Part shown: piece by piece, positions 1 to 5,090 of the stretch
Numbering within the stretch: position 1 is the first letter of the stretch
Layout: every line of letters begins with the position of its first letter
NCBI GenBank assembly: GCA_016763665.1
Contig: JAESTI010000133.1
Coordinates: forward strand, 1 to 6,399
DNA: 6,399 nucleotides
Direction: 5' to 3'
Source: Bacteroidia bacterium
Lineage (GTDB): Bacteria > Bacteroidota > Bacteroidia > Flavobacteriales > NORP286
Program-made: the position numbers and the translations under genes
The notes under the pieces: generated by a model
Databases searched by the model: none
Told to the model about the DNA's origin: nothing
The model's input: only the letters and a program-made list of their open reading frames with translations

Positions 1-326
1 AACATTCCTTCTCCAACATTGATGGATGCGATTTGCTGAGTTCGTTTTACCGTATCACCTTCTTTAATTCCTTCAGATTTACCGAAAAGTACAGCACCTA
101 TATTGTCCTCTTCCAGGTTAAGTACTACACCCTTAACTCCATTTTCAAATTCGATCAATTCTCCTGCCTGAACTTTTGTAAGCCCATAAATCCTTGCGAT
201 ACCATCACCGATCTGAAGTACCGTTCCAACTTCTTCAAGTTCAGCTTCAGATTTGAAGTTTGATAATTGCTCTCTTAAGATCGCTGAAACTTCTGCTGGT
301 TTTACGTCTGCAACTGTCTCTGCCAT
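1..326 (-). CDS. atpA: ATP synthase F1 subunit alpha, N-terminal part (partial)
   Basis: This is the start of the alpha subunit of the F1 catalytic head, a soluble cytoplasmic sector that makes ATP with the beta subunit. Translating the minus strand from the ATG at 326-324 gives 108 residues before the window edge. It begins [20 protein letters not shown] and continues with [18 protein letters not shown], the conserved N-terminal beta-barrel of alpha subunits, then [20 protein letters not shown] and [19 protein letters not shown]. The nucleotide-binding Walker A motif would lie beyond the window, so catalytic integrity cannot be judged. The N-terminal helix (about residues 7-25) is the part that contacts the delta subunit in this family. 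The gene follows atpH after 80 bases, a gap that holds a consensus-like promoter box, so atpA may have its own transcript as well as read-through from upstream. Confidence 0.97.
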   Translation of the reverse strand, partial: MAETVADVKPAEVSAILREQLSNFKSEAELEEVGTVLQIGDGIARIYGLTKVQAGELIEFENGVKGVVLNLEEDNIGAVLFGKSEGIKEGDTVKRTQQIASINVGEGM

Positions 327-378
327 GATTTTTTAATTTATTGAATAATAACTTTTTTATTTTTTAAAAATTGGACTG

Positions 379-386
379 CAAAGGTA
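379..386 (-). promoter_or_regulatory. Probable -7 promoter box for atpA
   Basis: On the minus strand the bases read TACCTTTG followed by C, a full match to the Bacteroidota primary sigma-factor -7 consensus TAnnTTTG. The box lies 53 bases upstream of the atpA ATG and just after the atpH stop at 409-407. No TTG is visible about 19 bases further upstream, so the -33 element is poor. The leader it would produce is roughly 45 bases and very A/T-rich. This suggests an internal promoter that boosts atpA and the F1 genes beyond it. The match is direct observation; activity is inference. Confidence 0.5.
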
Positions 387-406
387 CGAATTAACACCTT
401 AATTTA

Positions 407-943
407 TCAGGCTGTAAATTCCCTTTTTAAGTCTCTTAATTTGCTCTTAATACTTGTATCTATTTGTTTACCTTCAATATCTATAATGAATCCTCCTATC
501 AGTTTTTTATCAACATCCTCTTTGAGAGTGATCATTGAGTTAGTTTCTTGTGATAACAGGTGAATGATATCTTTTCTTAAGTCCTCATTTAATGGATATG
601 CAGATGTAATAGAAGCAGATATAATTCCTTTTTCTTCATTATAAAGATCAAAGAATGCTTTGGCGATCTCATTTAATATTGATTCTCTTTTTTTTCTGAT
701 AATAATATCAAAAATAGAAATGGAGAGTGTATGAAATTGATCTGCAAAAATAGATTTTAAGATATCACTTTTCTTATCTCCCGGAATTAAAGGGCTTTTT
801 AACATTAACAAAAGCTCTTTGTTGTTTTTACAGGTTTCCCAAAAATATTGCATATCGCCATTGATCTCATCCAGGCATGCCTGCTCTTTTGAAAGATCAA
901 ATAAAGATTTTGCGTATCTCGCTGCAACTCGTCTGGCTGACAT
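407..943 (-). CDS. atpH: ATP synthase F1 subunit delta (OSCP-type)
   Basis: This 178-residue protein matches the usual length of the delta/OSCP subunit, which sits on top of F1 and ties alpha to the peripheral b stalk. The N-terminal helical domain starts with RRVAARYAKSLFDLS (about residues 4-18), the typical delta opening. Residues 41-55 (NKELLLMLKSPLIPG) match the next conserved block. The C-terminal signature at residues 146-176 contains LIGGF (148-152), D162 and S164, then SKLRDLKREF, which is highly characteristic of the family. The ATG at 943 is only 7 bases after the atpF stop, so the two genes are almost certainly co-transcribed and probably translationally coupled. The sequence upstream of the start is TTAATTAAGAA, with no strong Shine-Dalgarno, as is common in Bacteroidota. 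No damage is visible. Confidence 0.97.
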   Translation of the reverse strand: MSARRVAARYAKSLFDLSKEQACLDEINGDMQYFWETCKNNKELLLMLKSPLIPGDKKSDILKSIFADQFHTLSISIFDIIIRKKRESILNEIAKAFFDLYNEEKGIISASITSAYPLNEDLRKDIIHLLSQETNSMITLKEDVDKKLIGGFIIDIEGKQIDTSIKSKLRDLKREFTA

Positions 944-950
944 TTCTTAA

Positions 951-1445
951 TTAATTAAAGTTGATATCCTTAATTAGATCAGAAGCATAATTATGATGCT
1001 CCCTGTCGCTATTCAATTTTTTCTTTAGTAACTTCTCAGCAATTTCAATTGATATTTCTGCCACTTGCCCTTTAACTTCTTTTAAAGCCTTGTTCTTTTC
1101 GTTGGTTATTTCCTGCTTGGCTTCTGCCATTATTCTGTTGGCTTCATCTGAGGCTTTATCTCTTGCTTCTTTGATGATACTATTTTTGGTCTCGTTAGCT
1201 TCTTTTAATAATTTCTCTCTTTCATTTCGTGCTTCTTTCAAAAGTTGCTGATTGTCTGCCTGCATTTTCTCCATTTCCTCTTTTACTTTATCCGCAGTAC
1301 GAAGAGCTTCTTCAATTGAGTTTTCCCTATTTGTTAAACTGTCAAGAATTGGCTTCCATGCATACTTTCTAAGAATTATCAATCCGATGCTGAATGAAAC
1401 AAGCATCCAAAATAGTAAGCCGATATCTGGTGTAATTAAGCTCAT
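951..1445 (-). CDS. atpF: ATP synthase F0 subunit b
   Basis: This 164-residue protein is the membrane-anchored peripheral stalk subunit that holds F1 still against the turning c ring. The N-terminus MSLITPDIGLLFWMLVSFSI leads into a single membrane helix (about residues 7-26), followed by RKYAWKPILDSLTNRENSIEEAL, the conserved membrane-exit segment of bacterial b subunits. From about residue 40 to 150 the protein is a highly charged, Ala/Lys/Glu-rich helix suited to a right-handed coiled coil. The tail (EIAEKLLKKKLNSD and beyond) is the delta-binding region in this family. Only one b-type gene is present, so the stalk is probably a homodimer. The gene follows atpE after 108 bases that contain a terminator-like hairpin, and precedes atpH by 7 bases. 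I found no convincing promoter of its own between 1446 and 1504. Confidence 0.96.
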   Translation of the reverse strand: MSLITPDIGLLFWMLVSFSIGLIILRKYAWKPILDSLTNRENSIEEALRTADKVKEEMEKMQADNQQLLKEARNEREKLLKEANETKNSIIKEARDKASDEANRIMAEAKQEITNEKNKALKEVKGQVAEISIEIAEKLLKKKLNSDREHHNYASDLIKDINFN

Positions 1446-1504
1446 GATCTTTTGTTAAAGTTTATCTTATAATAGTTACAGCTGTTTATTTAATTAACAT
1501 AGTG

Positions 1505-1547
1505 AAAAAAAACCGGCTTCCTGACCAATCGTCAGTGCAACCGGTTT
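1505..1547 (-). terminator. Intrinsic terminator or attenuator hairpin between atpE and atpF
   Basis: Read on the minus strand, the arms AAACCGG (1547-1541) and CCGGTTT (1516-1510) are perfectly complementary. Inside them CTGAC (1535-1531) pairs with GTCAG (1525-1521) around a 5-base loop. The two stems are separated by an internal loop of 5 and 4 bases. The 3' arm runs into eight consecutive T residues (1512-1505 in plus coordinates). This is the shape of a factor-independent terminator, and it begins 6 bases after the atpE stop. It lies within the operon, so complete termination would silence atpF, atpH and atpA unless they have another promoter. Partial termination, or a 3'-end stabiliser that raises atpE mRNA, is the likely role. 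Confidence 0.75.
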
Positions 1548-1553
1548 AATGAA

Positions 1554-1799
1554 TTACAATCCTACAATAAAGCCAAGTGCAACTGCACCAAGTGCAACAC
1601 CTTCTACAAGTGCTGCTGCAAGGATCATGTTACCTGCGATATCCGCTTTAGCTTCAGGTTGTCTTGCGATAGCTTCAAGAGCAGAGCCCCCGATTCTACC
1701 AATTCCAACACCTGCACCTAATGCAGCAATACCCGCTCCGATACAAGCTCCTGCCTTTGCAATTGCCATGCTCTCTAATAAAACTAGTAATGTTACCAT
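1554..1799 (-). CDS. atpE: ATP synthase F0 subunit c
   Basis: This 81-residue proteolipid forms the rotating c ring. It has two membrane helices, about residues 10-44 and 53-80. The first carries the glycine-rich packing motif (G28, G30, G32, G34, then G37 and G38). The cytoplasmic loop R46-Q47-P48 is the conserved contact with gamma and epsilon. The ion-binding carboxylate is E66, in LVEGVAL. The residue after E66 is glycine rather than serine or threonine, and there is no glutamine at the helix-1 position used by sodium-type rings, so proton coupling is expected. The gene lies 30 bases after atpB and is followed within 6 bases by a terminator-shaped hairpin, an arrangement that could raise c-subunit output relative to the downstream genes. 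Confidence 0.97.
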   Translation of the reverse strand: MVTLLVLLESMAIAKAGACIGAGIAALGAGVGIGRIGGSALEAIARQPEAKADIAGNMILAAALVEGVALGAVALGFIVGL

Positions 1800-1829
1800 A
1801 GTTAAAATGATTTAATTAAATAAACTTTA

Positions 1830-2957
1830 TTAATGATGATCTTCTGCTACTGCCATACCAAAATAGATAGCAGAAAGTAACGTAAATACATATGCTTGAA
1901 TGAGTCCCACAAGGAGTTCTAAGAAAAACAAGAAAACTGAAAATGCCACCGATGCTACTGAAACTCCATATCCTACACTGGCAGATTGTTCTCCGAAAAT
2001 GAATATCAAACTAAAGAATACCAATATTACAATGTGCCCAGCTGTGATGTTAGCGAACAATCGTACAACCAGTACAAATGGTTTAATAAAAATTCCTATA
2101 ACTTCAAGTGGAGTTAATAAAATCAAAATTGGTTTTGGAACCCCAGGCATCGCAAAAATATGTTTCCAATAATGTGCGTTTCCATTTATTGTCGTAATAA
2201 CAAATGTGAATAATGCCAGTACCATTGGCACTGCAATATTGCCCGTTACATTAGCTCCACCTGGTATTATTGGAACTAAACCTAGTAGATTATTGAACCA
2301 TATGAAAAAGAATAGTGTCAATAAATAAGGCATGAACTTTTTATATTTCTTTTCTCCTATTGATCCTTTAGCAATATCATCTCTGATAAATACGATAATG
2401 GGTTCCATAAAAGATTGCAGTCCTTTAGGTGCATGCCCTTCTGTTTTACTATAAGCCTTAGCACATTTAATAAAAATAAATAACAATAGAAAAACACTGA
2501 ATAACATGGCTGTTACATTCTTAGTAATGGAAATGTCATATATCATAGCTGTAGATTCAGCATCTACCAATCCATTTGTCATTACTACCATTTTACCCAA
2601 TGGAAAATCATCTGTATTGATGTTGTTTTCCTTGGCGAAATGCCTGGTCATTATTCTGTAGCCAAGATATTCATCATGACTATGATTGAACTTACTTGAC
2701 ATAAAAACATTAAATCCTTTTTCTGTGTGGTAAAGAATTATTGGAAGCGGAACAGATACTCCATGGCCTTTCCAATCGAATAAGTGCCAATCGTGTGCAT
2801 CAGCAATATGATCTGAAATCATTTCGCCAGCATTGAATGATTCTTTGTTTTCAGCTCCGTGTTCTGAAGCAAAAGAAATATTGATAATAAAAGAGAAGAG
2901 GACAAAAAGAACTATACTTTTAAAAAATGTCCTTATATCATTTGCTCTACTGATCAT
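1830..2957 (-). CDS. atpB: ATP synthase F0 subunit a with exported N-terminal extension
   Basis: This is subunit a, which carries the two half-channels for protons beside the c ring. At 375 residues it is about 100 longer than the E. coli protein (271). The extra length is N-terminal: a signal-like hydrophobic stretch (about residues 12-30, possible cleavage SFA|S) and then a periplasmic segment to about 147 that is rich in histidine (H50, H55, H58, H65, H77, H91, H93). The core follows, with membrane helices at roughly 148-166, 211-230, 239-257, 276-296, 299-322 and 333-370. The essential arginine is R299 in VVRLFANITAGH. H308 and E347 occupy the positions of E. coli E219 and H245, so the pair is swapped as in mitochondrial and chloroplast-type enzymes. 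Q354 matches E. coli Q252. The gene starts a new transcription unit with a promoter-like box 35 bases upstream. Confidence 0.97.
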   Translation of the reverse strand: MISRANDIRTFFKSIVLFVLFSFIINISFASEHGAENKESFNAGEMISDHIADAHDWHLFDWKGHGVSVPLPIILYHTEKGFNVFMSSKFNHSHDEYLGYRIMTRHFAKENNINTDDFPLGKMVVMTNGLVDAESTAMIYDISITKNVTAMLFSVFLLLFIFIKCAKAYSKTEGHAPKGLQSFMEPIIVFIRDDIAKGSIGEKKYKKFMPYLLTLFFFIWFNNLLGLVPIIPGGANVTGNIAVPMVLALFTFVITTINGNAHYWKHIFAMPGVPKPILILLTPLEVIGIFIKPFVLVVRLFANITAGHIVILVFFSLIFIFGEQSASVGYGVSVASVAFSVFLFFLELLVGLIQAYVFTLLSAIYFGMAVAEDHH

Positions 2958-2992
2958 TTTACCTATAAAAATACCGGTTTGAAAATGGAGTG

Positions 2993-3022
2993 CAAAGATA
3001 TGGAATTAATCAGTGAAGTAAA
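2993..3022 (-). promoter_or_regulatory. Probable promoter for atpB
   Basis: The minus strand reads TATCTTTG at 3000-2993, matching TAnnTTTG, followed by C. Exactly 19 bases further upstream lies TTT (3022-3020), two of three bases of the TTG -33 element. The -7 box is 35 bases upstream of the atpB ATG, giving a predicted leader of about 28 bases. With the terminator-like hairpin at 3114-3147 just upstream, this suggests that atpB begins a transcript separate from the two small genes before it. Confidence 0.55.
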
Positions 3023-3113
3023 AGAATATTTTATCTTTTTTCGGTGTTGCTTGACCAATGACATTTAAAGTCAATTCGGGTGCTTGTATCAGTGATGGAT
3101 AGGGAGTATAGAC

Positions 3114-3147
3114 AAAAAACTCACCATTGTGCTCTCCAAATGGGGAG
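3114..3147 (-). terminator. Probable intrinsic terminator after the 149-codon gene
   Basis: On the minus strand the arms CTCCCCATT (3147-3139) and AATGGTGAG (3128-3120) pair over 8 of 9 positions, with one C/T mismatch, around a 10-base loop. Six T residues follow directly (3119-3114). It begins 24 bases after the stop of the gene ending at 3172. The stem is moderate, with 5 G-C pairs out of 8, so termination may be incomplete. It fits as the 3' end of the transcript carrying the small inserted genes. Confidence 0.55.
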
Positions 3148-3171
3148 GTGGAGTAATTATTTGACTTTCTT

Positions 3172-3621
3172 TTATAGTAAGTCGCGGTTATAAAGCCAAA
3201 CAGCTTTGATCTTGTGTTTATATGATTTGTGTTCCTGACTGATGCTGAGGCCGAACAGAATTACTTCTGCGCCTAATAAACTATAATAAATTGCTGGGTC
3301 AACAGTCTCCATTGTTGCAATACCCGCTACTCCAAATGCAAGTGCTACCAATGAATAAACAGTCCCTCTTTTGAAATACTTTATGGATAATTGCATTTCA
3401 CTATGAGCATCAGGAGATTCATTTACAGCCTTGAGCAACTTACTACCATCAAAACCCACTTTATGTTGTTTCCCATTTATCTCGTACTTGTTCCCATAGA
3501 GTAAGATTGTTTCTGTATCATAGATTTTAACTAGAAAGTCATTGGCAGTAGTTTGAGCTTGTGCAGTGAAACTTAGAAGCCAGTAAAGGGTAGATGCAAG
3601 GAGTATACTTGATGGTTTCAT
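3172..3621 (-). CDS. Exported or membrane protein of unknown function, 149 residues
   Basis: I do not recognise this protein. It has a clear signal peptide (residues 1-22, hydrophobic core ILLASTLYWLLSFTA, likely cleavage AQA|Q). A polar domain of about 60 residues follows, with alternating hydrophobic residues suggesting beta strands (FLVKIYDTETILLYGNKYEI). Next come two hydrophobic helices at about 86-103 and 109-127, and a basic C-terminal tail ending KAVWLYNRDLL. The likely arrangement is an inner-membrane hairpin with an extracytoplasmic N-terminal domain. The start at 3621 is supported by the signal peptide immediately following it; no Shine-Dalgarno is evident. It lies between the AtpZ/AtpI-like genes and atpB but shows no resemblance to an ATP synthase subunit or assembly factor. 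A terminator-shaped hairpin follows. The tail looks natural in this frame, so I take the gene as intact. Confidence 0.75.
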   Translation of the reverse strand: MKPSSILLASTLYWLLSFTAQAQTTANDFLVKIYDTETILLYGNKYEINGKQHKVGFDGSKLLKAVNESPDAHSEMQLSIKYFKRGTVYSLVALAFGVAGIATMETVDPAIYYSLLGAEVILFGLSISQEHKSYKHKIKAVWLYNRDLL

Positions 3622-3724
3622 TCTATTGCAAATAACGAAAGAAATGGAGAAATATTGGGGTGGTTAGATATTGAGGTGTAGGTGAAATTTATTTCGAGAG
3701 TGGGATATATTTGGTAATGAAACT

Positions 3725-3907
3725 TCACTTCAATTTCCATGTTCGTATTACAATGAACCCGCCTAAAGCAATTAATGAAAAGCTTAAAATAAAGCCGTAA
3801 AACCCATTGTTGTCATTTTCTTTTAAAGAGTAGAGGGTTATACCAAAAGTTAGAAGTAGCCCTAGGACCATTAATGATAATCCAGCAATTATTTTTATAA
3901 TTTTCAT
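3725..3907 (-). CDS. Small two-helix membrane protein of unknown function, 60 residues
   Basis: I do not recognise this protein. It begins MKIIKIIAGLSLMVLGLLLT and has two hydrophobic helices at about residues 6-27 and 36-55. They are joined by a short polar turn containing LKENDNNGF, and the protein ends with the basic tail RTWKLK. The positive charges at both ends suggest that both termini are cytoplasmic. The start lies 51 bases after the stop of the upstream 130-codon gene and the stop lies 103 bases before the 149-codon gene. The even helix-turn-helix layout and positive-inside pattern favour a real gene over a chance frame, but short hydrophobic frames do arise by chance in AT-rich DNA. 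Confidence 0.55.
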   Translation of the reverse strand: MKIIKIIAGLSLMVLGLLLTFGITLYSLKENDNNGFYGFILSFSLIALGGFIVIRTWKLK

Positions 3908-3958
3908 ATATCATTTAACTTATAGAAAGAGGGAGTTATTGGTATTAAATGCTCTTTT

Positions 3959-4351
3959 TTATGATTCTTTCTTCTGCAAACCGTTGATAACAAGCACTTT
4001 TTCGAGGATGGTGTAGATCACATAAGTGATGAAAAATACAGCGATGATCATTTTCATATTCGCTTTATTGAGCATGATAAACACGATCAATATTCCGATA
4101 TTAATGAAAAACTTTATGGTAGTTACTCCCATTGATGCTCTGATCAAATCTTGGGGCCTTTTTTTATTGGCCCTAAAAAGGAATGAGCTACTTCCAATTG
4201 AAGAAAGATAAAACAAGAAAATAATGATGGATAGAGGTAGGAACATTTGCCCCATATTATAAACATCATTCAGCACAAACCAAACTGCAGCTATGTATAC
4301 CAAACTAACAGCAGTAATTACAATTAAAAATTTTTTAAACTTAGCCGACAT
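3959..4351 (-). CDS. Four-helix membrane protein, possible AtpI-like ATP synthase accessory protein
   Basis: This 130-residue protein has four predicted membrane helices at about 8-28, 36-58, 77-95 and 98-118. A basic loop lies between helices 2 and 3 (RANKKRPQDLIR, residues 60-71) and the tail is basic (LQKKES). The length, the four-helix topology and the position directly after an atpZ-like gene and upstream of atpB are what is expected of AtpI (UncI), a membrane protein that helps c-ring assembly and, with AtpZ, has been linked to divalent cation supply in Bacillus. I see no diagnostic AtpI motif, so the assignment rests on topology and context. The start is 15 bases after the atpZ stop, indicating co-transcription. 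The alternative is an unrelated lineage-specific membrane protein. Confidence 0.8.
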   Translation of the reverse strand: MSAKFKKFLIVITAVSLVYIAAVWFVLNDVYNMGQMFLPLSIIIFLFYLSSIGSSSFLFRANKKRPQDLIRASMGVTTIKFFINIGILIVFIMLNKANMKMIIAVFFITYVIYTILEKVLVINGLQKKES

Positions 4352-4366
4352 TGTGGAATTGGGAGT

Positions 4367-4639
4367 TTAGTTATCTCTGAGAACTTGTCTGATCAACATA
4401 TACAATGAACCAACAATCGCAAGAAGAGCACAACCTAATGCGTAATAGGGTTTTGCAGTTTCGAAATATTTGTCTAATTGGTAGCCTCCATATACTCCTG
4501 CTAATACTGTTAATACAAGTTGTATAGCTAGTCCGGAATATTTGACGTATTTGTTAAGCAGTTTTTTCTTCGGGTCGAGCGAGCTTAGATTGTTCTTGCT
4601 CTCCATTTCGCTGCTTTGGTTCGGTGGATTGTTCGTCAT
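4367..4639 (-). CDS. atpZ: AtpZ-like F0F1 ATP synthase accessory membrane protein
   Basis: This 90-residue protein matches the AtpZ/ATPase gene 1 type: a polar, probably disordered N-tail (residues 1-30), then KYVKYSGLAIQLVLTVLAGV with a membrane helix at about 34-53, the conserved G-x-x-L-D turn (GGYQLDKYF, residues 51-59), and a second helix at about 65-85 ending in a basic tail. In other bacteria AtpZ is encoded at the head of atp operons and works with AtpI in F0 assembly or magnesium supply. The first ATG (4639) gives an 86-base overlap with the bactofilin gene in another frame. A second in-frame ATG at 4606 (M12) would reduce this to 53 bases and would still keep the whole conserved part. 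Neither start has a clear Shine-Dalgarno. Translation may be coupled to bactofilin. Confidence 0.88.
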   Translation of the reverse strand: MTNNPPNQSSEMESKNNLSSLDPKKKLLNKYVKYSGLAIQLVLTVLAGVYGGYQLDKYFETAKPYYALGCALLAIVGSLYMLIRQVLRDN

Positions 4640-5027
4640 TATATTTCATGTCTTTAACAATGCCGCCCATATTACAAGAACCTGTAAATGTTGCTCCAGC
4701 TTCAACAACTAGTTTTTTTGTTACAATATCACCAGTAATTTTTGCTGTTGATTTAAGGAATAATAATTCAGAAACTACAATTTTACCTTTAATACTTCCT
4801 GAGATATCAGCATTTTGGCAATTGATATCACCATCTACTCTTCCGGTAGTCCCAATTACAGCTTTAGCTCTTGAAGTAACGCTTCCTTTTACAGATCCGT
4901 CAATTCTTACATCACCTGTTGACTGAATTTCACCTTCGATTGTAGTACCATTACCAATTAGGTTAATGGAACCATTTGTGGGTTCATTGGCTTTTGACAT
5001 TTCATTATTTTTTTTAGAGCCGAACAT
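4554..5027 (-). CDS. Bactofilin (polymer-forming cytoskeletal protein)
   Basis: Bactofilins polymerise without nucleotide into cytoplasmic or membrane-associated filaments that position cell-wall enzymes. The protein has 157 residues. After a polar head (1-19) comes the right-handed beta-helix domain (about 20-125). It shows the repeated pattern of short hydrophobic strands, glycines and isolated Asp/Asn expected of the family: INLIGNGTTIEGEIQSTGDV, RIDGSVKGSV, GRVDGDINCQNADISGSIKG, KITGDIVTKKLVVEAGATFTG. The tail (126-157) is charged and rich in Glu, Gln and Lys, and its last 28 codons overlap the atpZ gene. The ATG at 5027 is 63 bases after the peptidase stop, with a promoter-like box in that gap. 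Bactofilin beside an M23 peptidase recalls CcmA with Csd1 in Helicobacter and BacA with LmdC in Hyphomonas, so a role in cell shape is likely. Confidence 0.94.
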   Translation of the reverse strand: MFGSKKNNEMSKANEPTNGSINLIGNGTTIEGEIQSTGDVRIDGSVKGSVTSRAKAVIGTTGRVDGDINCQNADISGSIKGKIVVSELLFLKSTAKITGDIVTKKLVVEAGATFTGSCNMGGIVKDMKYNDEQSTEPKQRNGEQEQSKLARPEEKTA

Positions 5028-5071
5028 TTGTTGTTAATTGATTTTTAAATAGTTGCAAGTGAAACTTTTTG

Positions 5072-5079
5072 CAAAATTA
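5072..5079 (-). promoter_or_regulatory. Possible -7 promoter box for bactofilin-atpZ
   Basis: The minus strand reads TAATTTTG followed by C, which fits TAnnTTTG. It lies 44 bases upstream of the bactofilin ATG, just after the peptidase stop. No TTG is found about 19 bases upstream, and AT-rich DNA yields such boxes by chance, so support is modest. Confidence 0.4.
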
Positions 5080-5090
5080 CGAAAAGAAAG

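Noticed and set aside
1549..1815. Plus-strand open frame of 88 codons opposite atpE
   Set aside because: It is the antisense shadow of atpE, rich in Ala and Pro because it mirrors the Gly/Ala codons of subunit c, and it has no promoter or independent support.
1900..2172. Plus-strand open frame of 90 codons opposite atpB
   Set aside because: It lies entirely within the confident atpB gene on the other strand, and its composition has no domain-like pattern.
3622..3724. Possible promoter GTTATTTGC before the 149-codon gene
   Set aside because: It does not fit TAnnTTTG and has no TTG at the right distance. This 103-base gap shows no other signal.
3908..3958. AAAGAG/CTCTTT inverted repeat before the 60-codon gene
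   Set aside because: The 6-bp stem has a loop of about 20 bases, and the T tract lies on the plus-strand side where no gene ends. It is too weak for a terminator.
4154..4173. Perfect inverted repeat GGGCC/GGCCC around a 10-base T-rich loop, next to an A7 run on the minus strand
   Set aside because: It lies within the four-helix protein gene with no U tract after it on the minus strand. The A7 run is not in the frame needed for a classic A AAA AAG slippery site, so neither termination nor programmed frameshifting is supported.
4624..4926. Plus-strand open frame of 100 codons opposite the bactofilin gene
   Set aside because: It is a shadow of the repetitive bactofilin codons, and the true gene on the minus strand explains the conservation pattern.
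5053..5074. Paired TTGCAA palindromes 10 bases apart in the bactofilin leader
   Set aside because: They could form a 6-bp hairpin or an operator, but the stem is short and AT-rich, lacks a U tract and overlaps the putative -7 box. There is not enough to call a site.
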